In this document: positions 1 to 8,237 of the stretch, in pieces
Layout of the letters: each line of letters begins with the position of its first letter
Numbering within the stretch: position 1 is the stretch's first letter
From: Sinomicrobium oceani
Lineage (GTDB): Bacteria; Bacteroidota; Bacteroidia; Flavobacteriales; Flavobacteriaceae
Assembly: GCF_900119185.1 (NCBI RefSeq)
Contig: NZ_FPJE01000010.1
Location: 62,001 to 126,000 of the forward strand
Reading direction: 5' to 3'
Length of the DNA stretch: 64,000 bases
The notes under the pieces: generated by a model
What the model was told of the DNA's origin: nothing
What the model saw: the letters and a program-made list of their open reading frames with translations, nothing else
The model's database searches: none
Program-made: the position numbers and the translations under genes

Positions 1-1986
1 TACGGTCTTCGTCCTTATGACATGCTGCTGGATGAAAACGGGGCATCCATAGACCGTTATCTGAAATTTACACCGGATGTTATCGATGACCTGGATGCCC
101 GGGGCTATATGCCATGGACGTATAATACTATGGACGAACTGGGCCTGTCATACACGAAATATAACAAGAGTAAAACCCGTATTAATGCCAGGCTCAGCGG
201 AGAGATAACTCCATGGGCAGAACTGGCCGTGTCCGGAATGCTGCAACGTGGCACGAACGATATGACGCAATACAAGGATCAGGACAGTTATGAAATGAGA
301 GACCTGATCAATACCGGGACCACGGTGTCTGCGACCAACGGACAGCTTGTATACGGTGTTCCGGTAGGAGGAAGGTACAGAGCCGGAAACACCAGTAATG
401 AAGATTATACCTTACGTGCCCAGCTTAATATAAACAAGGATTGGAACCGGCTACATCACATTAATTTGATGGGAGGCAGCGAGATCAGGCAGGCTTCATC
501 CTCCGGGTATCAGGTTACCAAATTCGGTTTTAACAGGGATGCCCTTACTGCTGTTGTTGTAAACCCTACCGTGCCGTACAACACCATATACGGATATTCG
601 ACTACACTCGGAATTAACGATGGCGGGGTCATTAAAACCAGGTTCAGGTATTTGTCTTATTTCGGAAATGCTAACTATTCTTATCGGAATACGTATTTTC
701 TTTCCGGAAGTATACGCTTTGACGACTCCAATATTATAGGTGTGTCTCGAAGAGACCGGGCCATACCATTATGGTCTGTCGGGGGGAAATGGAACATAAA
801 AGGAGAACAGTTCATGCAGGGATGGCGCTGGTTGAGTGCTCTTAATGTAAGGACTACCTACGGTAGCGGAGGATCTGTTCCTTCATCCGGATCTGCGCTC
901 ACTACGGTATCCATAGGAGGAACGGATTTTTATACCGGCAAGACTTATGGTAGTATTATGTCTCCCGGAAACCAGCAACTCGGATGGGAAATTACCAAAA
1001 CCCTCAATTTCGGGATAGATTTTGGCCTGTTCAGTTCCAGGGTTAATGTAAATCTTGATATCTTCAGAAAATGGTCTGACGGTATTCTTACCAATGTCGA
1101 TTACAACGCTACGTACGGATGGAGTAGCTTATCGTACAACACCGGGGATTTGACGAGCAGAGGATATGAGATTGGGGTTACGGCGTATCCTTTACGCGGA
1201 ACGGATTGGACATGGCAGAGTAATTTGAATTTTTCGTATAACAAGAACGAAGTTACCGACAGCCGTTTTCCGGGATCCGCGACGAACCCGCTAACCGGGG
1301 GGAATACCGTTATCACAGGATACCCTACCGATTATTTATTTGCTTACCAGTGGGCAGGTCTGGACGAAAACGGCCAGTCTCAGATTTACGGAGCGGATGG
1401 CAACATTATTCCATCCACCGAGTTTTTGTCCGAATTAACCCCGGCTGACCTGAAATATATGGGGCGGACCACGCCGACCACTTATGGAGGGTTTATGAAT
1501 AGTATAAGGTATAAAAACCTGACATTAAATGTAAAGGCGACTTATGCTTTCGGACATAAATTGTTTAAAAACGATATTCAGACCTCTTTTTATCCTACCA
1601 GCGGTTATTACGAAGGATTCCTGGCATCGAGTAAAGCCCTGGTAGATCGGTGGAGAAATCCGGGAGATGAGGCTACTACGAATGTTCCGGGGGTACGATA
1701 TACCAATTCCAACAGTATTACCCGTTATATCAACTCGGACATCAATGTAATCAGCGGGGACAATATACGTCTCGATCAGGTTACGCTGAATTATAATATG
1801 CCCTCTGAAATGCTGGAGAAGCTGGGCTTTATAAGGCGGATGAATATCGGGGCTTCCGTAACCAATCTCGGACCGATATGGGTAAAAAATGATGAAGGAC
1901 TGGATCCGAATTATGTATTCCAGGGAAATTATCAGAGCCTGGCGCCACCCGTTACCTACACATTAAGTCTTAATGTATCATTCTAA
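1..1986 (+). CDS. SusC/RagA-family TonB-dependent outer membrane receptor, C-terminal part (5' end outside window)
   Basis: The frame is open from base 1, so the gene begins upstream and only about 660 C-terminal residues are present. These are beta-barrel strands typical of SusC-type TonB-dependent transporters: repeated aromatic-rich segments such as RYLSYFGNANYSYRNTYFLS and SVGGKWNIKGEQF, a late YKNLTLNVKATYAFGHKLF segment, and a final strand ending in F (YTLSLNVSF). SusC barrels sit in the outer membrane and import oligomers captured by a SusD lipoprotein, powered by TonB-ExbBD. A SusD gene begins 11 bases after the stop, followed by a metalloprotease, so the three are probably one operon. 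Plug, carboxypeptidase-like and any STN domain lie outside the window, so it cannot be told whether it signals to a sigma factor. The substrate is unknown; the metalloprotease suggests peptide or protein. Confidence 0.93.
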   Translation, partial: YGLRPYDMLLDENGASIDRYLKFTPDVIDDLDARGYMPWTYNTMDELGLSYTKYNKSKTRINARLSGEITPWAELAVSGMLQRGTNDMTQYKDQDSYEMRDLINTGTTVSATNGQLVYGVPVGGRYRAGNTSNEDYTLRAQLNINKDWNRLHHINLMGGSEIRQASSSGYQVTKFGFNRDALTAVVVNPTVPYNTIYGYSTTLGINDGGVIKTRFRYLSYFGNANYSYRNTYFLSGSIRFDDSNIIGVSRRDRAIPLWSVGGKWNIKGEQFMQGWRWLSALNVRTTYGSGGSVPSSGSALTTVSIGGTDFYTGKTYGSIMSPGNQQLGWEITKTLNFGIDFGLFSSRVNVNLDIFRKWSDGILTNVDYNATYGWSSLSYNTGDLTSRGYEIGVTAYPLRGTDWTWQSNLNFSYNKNEVTDSRFPGSATNPLTGGNTVITGYPTDYLFAYQWAGLDENGQSQIYGADGNIIPSTEFLSELTPADLKYMGRTTPTTYGGFMNSIRYKNLTLNVKATYAFGHKLFKNDIQTSFYPTSGYYEGFLASSKALVDRWRNPGDEATTNVPGVRYTNSNSITRYINSDINVISGDNIRLDQVTLNYNMPSEMLEKLGFIRRMNIGASVTNLGPIWVKNDEGLDPNYVFQGNYQSLAPPVTYTLSLNVSF

Positions 1987-1997
1987 AGTTGAAGTCC

Positions 1998-3344
1998 ATG
2001 AAAAAGATTACATACGTTTTATTGATGACAGCAATGGTATTTTCTTCGTGCAGGGACTATGTAGAAGTAGACCAGCCGGGGAAAAGGACCTTGAAATATA
2101 CCAGTGATTTTCAGTATATACTGAACAATACGACCAATCTGGAAAGTACGTTTTATTATCCGGAACTCGCTTCGGATGATATTGAGATCGTGGATGAGGA
2201 ATTTATTTCCCGTATGTCCGATGTGGATAAATATGCCTATGCCTGGGCCGATTATATATTTATCGATGAGGAAGACCGGGACTGGGCCCGGTTATACAAG
2301 CAGGTTTATATCTGCAATGAGGTGATCACCAATGTAATGTCCAGTGCAGAAGGAACAGAAAGCGAAAAGAACAACATTATGGGGCAGGCCAAGGTACACC
2401 GGGCTTATGCTTATTATTGCCTGGTAAATATCTATGCCCGGCAATACGATGTTGCCACGGCATCTTCGGATCCCGGGGTTCCGCTGCTGACCACTCCCGA
2501 CCTTTTTGCCTCACTCAAACGTGCTTCCGTCCGCGAAGTCTATGATCTCATTCTTCAGGACCTGGAAGATGCTACAGGGCTGTTACCGGATTTTCAGGAT
2601 AACTCGTTTATGCCATCACTTGCAGGGACATACGGCTTCCTGGCCCGGGTCAGTCTTCAGATCGGCGATTACGATAATGCACTTTTGAACGCTGAGGACG
2701 CTTTGGGGCTCCGGAATACACTGAATAACCTCGAAGATTATGCGAACGGAAGTGCATATCCGGTAAAGTATGAAGATCCGGAAATATTAATGGCAAAAGG
2801 ATTGGGGAGTACTGTACTCGACTACAGGCTTAGCGATGAGCTGACCGGTCTTTTTGACGAGAATGATTTGAGATATGAACTTTTTACCAGACCGGGAACC
2901 GATATTACGTGGAATCCTTTCAGCGGAAGGGTATACTGGAAACCCAAATTGGTATACCAGGGCATTTACAGTGGGCCAACCGTACCCGAAATGTTGCTGA
3001 TTAAGGCCGAATGTCTCGCGCGGTCAGGAGATGCTGCCGCTGCGACCGAGGTACTGAATACGTTGAGGATCGCACGGTTTCGGGCCGGGGATTACGAGCC
3101 GCTTTCTGTCGTAGACGATGTTTTACCTACAGTACTGGACGAACGAAGAAGGGAACTGTTCGGTACCGGTATACGCTGGTTCGATCTGAAGCGCCTTAAC
3201 AAAGAAGATCGCTTTGCAAAAACCATAAGCAGAGAGTTTCAGGGAGCAACGTATACCCTGGAACCCAATGCTAATAAATACGTATTCCCCATTGCGAATA
3301 TTTACATCTCTCAAAATCCTGAAATAGAACAAAATCCGAGATAA
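1998..3344 (+). CDS. SusD/RagB-family outer membrane lipoprotein
   Basis: About 448 residues. The frame could open at a TTG at 1989, but the ATG at 1998 gives a clean lipoprotein leader MKKITYVLLMTAMVFSSC, with the lipidated cysteine at residue 18, so I chose it. The body has the helical TPR-like SusD fold signature: AKVHRAYAYYCLVNIYARQY in the N-terminal half, the SVREVYDLILQDLEDA helix, and the C-terminal ERRRELFGTGIRWFDLKR motif found in nearly all SusD proteins. It would sit on the cell surface as the lid of the SusC barrel encoded directly upstream and hand ligands to it. The next gene begins 10 bases after the stop. SusD sequence does not reveal the ligand. Family assignment is secure; substrate is not. 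Confidence 0.95.
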   Translation: MKKITYVLLMTAMVFSSCRDYVEVDQPGKRTLKYTSDFQYILNNTTNLESTFYYPELASDDIEIVDEEFISRMSDVDKYAYAWADYIFIDEEDRDWARLYKQVYICNEVITNVMSSAEGTESEKNNIMGQAKVHRAYAYYCLVNIYARQYDVATASSDPGVPLLTTPDLFASLKRASVREVYDLILQDLEDATGLLPDFQDNSFMPSLAGTYGFLARVSLQIGDYDNALLNAEDALGLRNTLNNLEDYANGSAYPVKYEDPEILMAKGLGSTVLDYRLSDELTGLFDENDLRYELFTRPGTDITWNPFSGRVYWKPKLVYQGIYSGPTVPEMLLIKAECLARSGDAAAATEVLNTLRIARFRAGDYEPLSVVDDVLPTVLDERRRELFGTGIRWFDLKRLNKEDRFAKTISREFQGATYTLEPNANKYVFPIANIYISQNPEIEQNPR

Positions 3345-3354
3345 TATCATAAAC

Positions 3355-5703
3355 ATGTCAAACACTAAAATGCTATGGATGCTGGCTCTTTTGCTATGTA
3401 TCCACACCGGATCCTATGCCCAGAAAAAAGGGAATAAGGACAAAGAGAAAGAAGAAAAGACGGAGAAAAAAGACTCTGTAGACAACAAGGAAAAGAATAA
3501 ACTGAAAAAGTATGAGGATGTCATAAAAAAAGAAATGCAAAGTCAGAAAGGCTTTATTACTACTTTTTATGACAAAAAAGAAGACAAGTACTTTTTTGAG
3601 ATTCCCAAAACCATTTACGGAAAGGATATTCTCGTGGTCAACAGGATATCGAAAGCCTCTGCTGATATGCGAAACGGTTCTTTCGGACTGGTAGGGGACG
3701 AAATAGGACAGGCGGTTTATCGCTTTGAAGAAGGACCGAGAAACAAGTTGTTTCTCCGTCGTATTTCCTTCACCGAATACCAGCCCGATACTACCGCAGC
3801 GATGTATAAGGGAATCCAGATGAACAATGTTCAGGCTATAGCCAAGGCTTTCGACGTATCGGCAATAAATAAGGACTCCACTGCCGTGGTTGTGGATGTC
3901 ACCGAATTTCTGAACAGTGACAGTGATGTACTGTACTTTGCCAATCAGAAACTTAAGGAGCGTGCCGGAATGGGAGGACAGCAGAATGACCGGAGTTATG
4001 TGAAATTCGTACATGCTTACGATACCAATCTCGAAGTACGCGCGGTAAAAACTTATGACAAGGGGCTGAATCCTACCTGGAATAATTATACGATAGAACT
4101 CAATTCTTCTTTTGTATTGTTACCCGAAGAACCGATGCGCCCGAGACTGGCCGATAGAAGGGTAGGATACTTTGCGGTGGGCCATCGCGATTTCGATGTG
4201 AATCCCCAGGGTGTAGAGCCTCGTTTTTATGTAAAGCGCTGGCGTCTCGAACCCAAGCCCGGAGAGGAACAGAAATACCTGGACGGAGAGTTGGTAGAAC
4301 CGCAGAAACCTATTGTATTTTACATCGATCCCGCAACACCTAAAAAATGGGTTCCATACCTTATAAAGGGTGTAAATGACTGGCAGAAGGCCTTTGAAAA
4401 AGTAGGATTTAAGAATGCCATATATGCCAGAGAAGCTCCTTCAAAAGAAGAAGACAGTACATGGAGTCTCGATAATGCAAAGTATTCTGCAATTATCTAC
4501 CGCCCTTCGGAAATCGCCAATGCCATGGGACCGAGTACTTCGGATCCGCGTAGCGGAGAAATTATAGAAAGCCATATTTTCTGGTATCACAATGTGATGA
4601 AAACACTCCGTTACTGGTATATGGTACAGGCAGGTGCCATTGATGAAAGAGCCAGGAAACCTGTATTTGACGATGAACTGATGGGCGATCTTATCCGTTT
4701 CGTATCATCCCATGAAGTAGGTCATGCGCTCGGATTGATGCACAATTTCGGAGCCAGCCATGCTACACCGGTAGAGAAACTGAGAGATAAGGAATGGCTC
4801 ACAAAGCATGGGCATACCGCTTCTATTATGGACTATGCCCGGTTCAATTATGTAGCACAGCCCGAAGATGGTATCGGAAAAGAAGGAATATATCCCCGTA
4901 TCAATGATTACGACGAGTGGGCGCTGAGCTGGGGATATCGTTGGTTGCCACAGTATAAAGATGAATATGAAGAAGAAAAGGCCCTTATCCAGGTAGTTAC
5001 CGATAGTGTGGCCAACAACAGGAGGTTGTGGTTTGGCAGCGAAGTGGAATATCAGGATCCGAGAAGCCAGAACGAAGACCTTGGAGACGATGCCATGCTG
5101 GCCGGTGAATACGGTATTAAAAACCTGAAGCGTATAGTGCCCGAGCTCCTCAAGTGGAATACCCAGCCACATAAAAGTTTCGAGGAGACCCAGGAAGCCT
5201 ATGGCGCATTACTCGGACAATTCGGAATGTATATGGGGCACGCCCTCAAAAATATAGGAGGTGTTTATCATGAGGTAAGAATAGGCGCTACGGTAGGGCC
5301 ACAGTACGAACCGGTGCCGTATGATAAGCAGAAAAGAGCTATGGCTTTTATCAGTAAGGAACTTTTCAAAACTCCCGAATGGTTGAATGAAACTACAGTG
5401 TATGATAAAATTCTTTACTCATTCGGTATAGAGATCGGTAAAGTACAGCGCAATATTATAGATGGTATCATCCGGAGATCACGTATGAGCACACTTTTAA
5501 ACAGCGAGTACGAAAGTGATATCAAGGCTTATACCTTAACAGAAATGTTGGATGATATGGATAAAGCCATACTTACGGAACTCTATGAGAAGGAAAACAT
5601 AGATTTTTACAGGAGAAACCTGCAGAAAATATATGTGAACAGGTTGTTGCAACAGACCACTATGGAGGATAAGCCGGGCCTTATTACCGGGCCATACGAA
5701 TAA
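3355..5703 (+). CDS. Zinc-dependent metalloprotease of the DUF5118/DUF5117/met-zincin type
   Basis: A 782-residue exported protein. Signal peptide MLALLLCIHTGSYAQ is followed by a very charged Lys/Glu linker (about 24-50). The N-terminal segment around residues 50-95 (YDKKEDKYFFEIPKTIYGKD) matches DUF5118, then a DUF5117-like domain, then a catalytic domain with the extended zinc site HEVGHALGLMH, whose first histidine is residue 453 (H453, H457, H463, catalytic E454). A methionine turn follows in the segment SIMDYARFNY. This is the domain order of a large Bacteroidota family annotated as zinc-dependent metalloproteases (DUF4953, met-zincin). It lies 10 bases after a SusD gene, so it probably cleaves a proteinaceous substrate in the periplasm or at the surface to feed the SusCD importer. 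That role is inferred from context; the protease fold is clear from the motif. Confidence 0.92.
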   Translation: MSNTKMLWMLALLLCIHTGSYAQKKGNKDKEKEEKTEKKDSVDNKEKNKLKKYEDVIKKEMQSQKGFITTFYDKKEDKYFFEIPKTIYGKDILVVNRISKASADMRNGSFGLVGDEIGQAVYRFEEGPRNKLFLRRISFTEYQPDTTAAMYKGIQMNNVQAIAKAFDVSAINKDSTAVVVDVTEFLNSDSDVLYFANQKLKERAGMGGQQNDRSYVKFVHAYDTNLEVRAVKTYDKGLNPTWNNYTIELNSSFVLLPEEPMRPRLADRRVGYFAVGHRDFDVNPQGVEPRFYVKRWRLEPKPGEEQKYLDGELVEPQKPIVFYIDPATPKKWVPYLIKGVNDWQKAFEKVGFKNAIYAREAPSKEEDSTWSLDNAKYSAIIYRPSEIANAMGPSTSDPRSGEIIESHIFWYHNVMKTLRYWYMVQAGAIDERARKPVFDDELMGDLIRFVSSHEVGHALGLMHNFGASHATPVEKLRDKEWLTKHGHTASIMDYARFNYVAQPEDGIGKEGIYPRINDYDEWALSWGYRWLPQYKDEYEEEKALIQVVTDSVANNRRLWFGSEVEYQDPRSQNEDLGDDAMLAGEYGIKNLKRIVPELLKWNTQPHKSFEETQEAYGALLGQFGMYMGHALKNIGGVYHEVRIGATVGPQYEPVPYDKQKRAMAFISKELFKTPEWLNETTVYDKILYSFGIEIGKVQRNIIDGIIRRSRMSTLLNSEYESDIKAYTLTEMLDDMDKAILTELYEKENIDFYRRNLQKIYVNRLLQQTTMEDKPGLITGPYE

Positions 5704-5725
5704 ATATCCTTATTACCTGTCTGAT

Positions 5726-5872
5726 ATGCAAACTTTACTGAGGCGCCATCTCATAGAACAGAAAACATTGTTTGAAAAAGCAGCCAGACGCTCCGGAATA
5801 AATGAAGAAACCAAAATACATCTTAAAGATATAGCAGCCAAAATATCAAGACTTCTGGATCTTGAAGATTAA
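5726..5872 (+). CDS. Small 48-residue hypothetical protein
   Basis: An ATG-initiated 48-codon frame ending in TAA, placed 22 bases after the metalloprotease stop and just before a strong terminator, so it would be the last cistron of the SusCD-protease operon. The product has no signal peptide or membrane segment and is highly charged. It reads as two amphipathic helices separated by SGINEET: an N-terminal MQTLLRRHLIEQKTLFEKAA and a C-terminal KIHLKDIAAKISRLLDLED. I do not recognise the family. It may be a small cytosolic helical-hairpin protein or a chance frame. Position and helical pattern favour a real gene. Confidence 0.5.
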   Translation: MQTLLRRHLIEQKTLFEKAARRSGINEETKIHLKDIAAKISRLLDLED

Positions 5873-5912
5873 TATTTGAATTAGCTTTTCGAAAAATAAA
5901 GATCCTTCAGTC

Positions 5913-5942
5913 CCCGCCCGGAACATTCCGGGCGGGTTTTTT
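5913..5942 (+). terminator. Rho-independent terminator of the first SusCD-protease operon
   Basis: A perfect 10-bp GC-rich stem (CCCGCCCGGA with TCCGGGCGGG, loop ACAT at 5923-5926) is followed at once by six T residues. It lies 41 bases after the small gene, so it ends that transcript and insulates the downstream sigma-factor operon. Confidence 0.92.
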
Positions 5943-6003
5943 ATCGTTACAGATTGTTAATCATTCCATGGGTTATCGTTGGGTACACTCCGTGAGCGGA
6001 TAA

Positions 6004-6186
6004 GTTGATTACGTCCGGGCTGTTTTAAAAAAGCAGATTCTTGTAGACGATGAAACACCAATAAGAATTCCTATTCCCTTTGCTGAAGATGCTGTTTTAC
6101 CAGGACAGACGCCGTTGAAATTGCGGAAGAAATCCGCGACTGACAAACAGATTAAGGTAAAATCTTACGAAAATCGAAAACTGTGA
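6004..6186 (+). pseudogene. Open frame without a start codon, possible gene remnant
   Basis: The stretch 5943-6242 has no intact gene. Within it, a 60-codon frame from 6004 to a TGA at 6184-6186 is free of stops and looks protein-like (segments IRIPIPFAEDAVLPGQTPLK and LRKKSATDKQIKVKSYENRK). It has no ATG or GTG, and an in-frame TAA lies directly before it. A further 11 in-frame codons upstream start with an ATG at 5968. One reading is a decayed gene whose frame was cut by a stop at 6001-6003; the other is chance. I recognise no family. Confidence 0.3.
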
Positions 6187-6227
6187 GTTTCCGTACTTCG
6201 GTTAGTTTATTATATGTGGATTTAGAC

Positions 6228-6235
6228 TATATTTG
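6228..6235 (+). promoter_or_regulatory. Possible Bacteroidota -7 promoter element before the ECF sigma gene
   Basis: TATATTTG fits the primary-sigma -7 consensus TAnnTTTG used in Bacteroidota. No good TTTG -33 element lies at the usual distance upstream, so support is modest. If used, transcription would start close to 6241, only a few bases before the TTG proposed as the sigma-factor start. Confidence 0.35.
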
Positions 6236-6242
6236 AGCACTT

Positions 6243-6821
6243 TTGAACTCTTTTAAAGGCCGAATTATTATTAATCCCGAAGATAAAAACACCACCCTTT
6301 CCCAACATTCTTTCAGGGAAATCTTTTATGAACTGTATCCGAGACTATATTCAAATAGCCTGAAACTTGTCCGGGATGAATTTGTAGCGGAGGAGATCGT
6401 AGAAGATGCTATGCTGGCCCTATGGGAAAGACGGGATAAGATCGGGGAAATTCAGGACATCAAATCTTATTTATATATCGTCGTTCGGAATGGGGCACTG
6501 GCTCATCTCCGCAAGCACAGGAAAGAGTCTTCTCAGGATATTACCGGCATCGATATCGAAGACCACGATATTTACGAGACCTATATCATAGAAGAAGAAT
6601 TACATGCCCGCTTATTCGGTGCGCTAAAAGAACTGCCTGAAAAGTGCCGGGAAGTTTTTTTGTTATCCTGTATCTACCGGATGCCTTATAAAGAGATCGG
6701 TAAAGAGTTGAATATTTCGGTAAACACCGTAAAATCACAGCGCAGCCGGGCTATTGAGATCCTGAGGGGTAAACTCGGAAATTCCAGTGTTATCCTGTTT
6801 TTCTTGAATAATCTATGTTAA
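6243..6821 (+). CDS. ECF-type RNA polymerase sigma-70 factor, FecI-like
   Basis: About 192 residues with the two ECF core domains. Region 2 spans roughly 27-95 (FREIFYELYPRLYSNSLKLV, then EEIVEDAMLALWERRD and IKSYLYIVVRNGALAHLRKH). Region 4 spans roughly 125-180 (ELPEKCREVFLLSCIYRM, YKEIGKELNISVNTVKSQRS), the helix-turn-helix that reads the -35 box. Length is normal. The start is unusual: no ATG exists before the region-2 core, an in-frame stop lies at 6234-6236, and the only standard codon giving a full region 2 is TTG at 6243. A FecR anti-sigma gene and an STN-containing SusC follow, the usual trans-envelope signalling order, so it most likely drives the SusC operon when substrate binds the receptor. 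Family certain; exact start uncertain. Confidence 0.93.
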   Translation: MNSFKGRIIINPEDKNTTLSQHSFREIFYELYPRLYSNSLKLVRDEFVAEEIVEDAMLALWERRDKIGEIQDIKSYLYIVVRNGALAHLRKHRKESSQDITGIDIEDHDIYETYIIEEELHARLFGALKELPEKCREVFLLSCIYRMPYKEIGKELNISVNTVKSQRSRAIEILRGKLGNSSVILFFLNNLC

Positions 6822-6921
6822 AATTAAGATAAATACAGTTTTTTTTCTATAATATTCCACCCATATATACAAAATCCTACTCTTTATAAGTGAAGGGAGA
6901 TCTCAAATCCTCCCCATCACT

Positions 6922-8139
6922 ATGAAAACATCAAATAGTAAAAACAAATTCGGGATTGCCGATTTGATCTATAAATCGGTAACGGAACAACTTCGTCCGG
7001 AAGAACGCGAAGCTTTGGATTTGTGGCTGCAAAAGTCGGAGAACAGGTTGCTTTACCGGGAACTTCTGAGTAAGGAAAAATTTCAGCGAAGTATGTCCGT
7101 ATACGAATCGGTAAACCTGGACCGGATGTATACTCTTTTTCAGAAAAGACTAATGAAAAGGGGACGCGTAAAAAAGAGAGCGGTCCGGTCAATGATATAC
7201 AAATACGCTGCTGTTTTTGCGATCGGTCTGCTCGCCACCGGATATTACCTGTGGAACAGGGGAAGTGAAGTATTCAAAGGAGAAGAATCCGGTGTGGAAA
7301 TAGTGAACACCATTCAGCCGGGATATGAAAAGGCTACGTTAGTCCTGGCCGATGGCAGTGAGATCAACCTGGAGAAAAGCAAGGATAGTTTTGTAATGAC
7401 CAATGCGGTGGTCGAAGTGGAAAATAAGGATAATCTTCTGGTTTATAAAAATAAGGAAGGAAAACAGAACCAGGAAATCCGCACTCCCGAATACAACACC
7501 TTACATGTTCCGGTAGGCGGAATATACAGTGTGGTATTACCCGATGGTTCGACGGTGTATCTCAACTCGGCCTCCTCCCTGAAATTTCCTGAATATTTTG
7601 CAGGGGGAGAAAGAGTGGTTGAGCTGGAAGGGGAAGGGTATTTTGATATCGTAAAAAATCCATCAAAACCTTTTACCGTAAAAACCCGGGTGAGAAATAT
7701 CAAGGTGCTGGGAACCAGGTTTAATGTCAGTGCCTATACCGAAGATGAATTATTTTCAACAACACTTGTCGAAGGGAAGGTAATACTTGGTGATGAAGTT
7801 GTTCTCAGCCCCGGCGAGCAGGCTGTGATACCAAAATCCACAGGTGTTGCTATGGTACAGAAAGTGGAAACCGAACTCTATACCGTATGGAAGGACGGAA
7901 AGTTCTACTTTGACCAGGAACCGTTAGATAAAATACTCACTAAAGCCGGGAGGTGGTACGGGTTCGAATGTACTTTTGCCGATCCGGATTTAAAAGACAG
8001 GTTGTTTACAGGAGTAGCAAAGAAAACCTATTCCCTCAGCCAGTTACTCGATATGATCGCCCGGACCTCTAAAATAAATTATCAAATCAAGTATCACAAA
8101 AATGAAAATGCCTATGAAGTATTAATCACCACAAATTAG
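6922..8139 (+). CDS. FecR-family anti-sigma factor with C-terminal DUF4974
   Basis: A 405-residue single-span inner-membrane protein. The N-terminal cytoplasmic part (1-90), which would hold the ECF sigma factor, includes LRPEEREALDLWLQKSENR. A transmembrane helix covers about 93-111 (YKYAAVFAIGLLATGYYLW). The periplasmic part has the FecR domain (PVGGIYSVVLPDGSTVYLNS, GEGYFDIVKNPSKPFTVKT, VLGTRFNVSAY) and a C-terminal DUF4974 segment (FYFDQEPLDKILTKAGRWYG). In this family the periplasmic domain contacts the STN domain of a TonB receptor and relays substrate binding to the sigma factor. It lies 100 bases after the sigma gene and 98 bases before an STN-bearing SusC, so all three partners are adjacent. 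Confidence 0.95.
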   Translation: MKTSNSKNKFGIADLIYKSVTEQLRPEEREALDLWLQKSENRLLYRELLSKEKFQRSMSVYESVNLDRMYTLFQKRLMKRGRVKKRAVRSMIYKYAAVFAIGLLATGYYLWNRGSEVFKGEESGVEIVNTIQPGYEKATLVLADGSEINLEKSKDSFVMTNAVVEVENKDNLLVYKNKEGKQNQEIRTPEYNTLHVPVGGIYSVVLPDGSTVYLNSASSLKFPEYFAGGERVVELEGEGYFDIVKNPSKPFTVKTRVRNIKVLGTRFNVSAYTEDELFSTTLVEGKVILGDEVVLSPGEQAVIPKSTGVAMVQKVETELYTVWKDGKFYFDQEPLDKILTKAGRWYGFECTFADPDLKDRLFTGVAKKTYSLSQLLDMIARTSKINYQIKYHKNENAYEVLITTN

Positions 8140-8149
8140 GCTGAAAAAA

Positions 8150-8175
8150 TCGGGGAATGTTGGAGCATCCCCCGA
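8150..8175 (+). promoter_or_regulatory. Stem-loop between fecR and susC
   Basis: TCGGGGAATG (8150-8159) pairs with CATCCCCCGA (8166-8175) with one A-C mismatch around a 6-base loop. No T-run follows, so it is not a standard terminator. It could be a processing or attenuation hairpin that sets different expression of the regulators and the outer-membrane genes. Confidence 0.4.
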
Positions 8176-8237
8176 AGAATATTTAGCCGTCAACCGTATG
8201 CCTAAATACAAAATTAACTAACTAAAGATGTAAAAGT

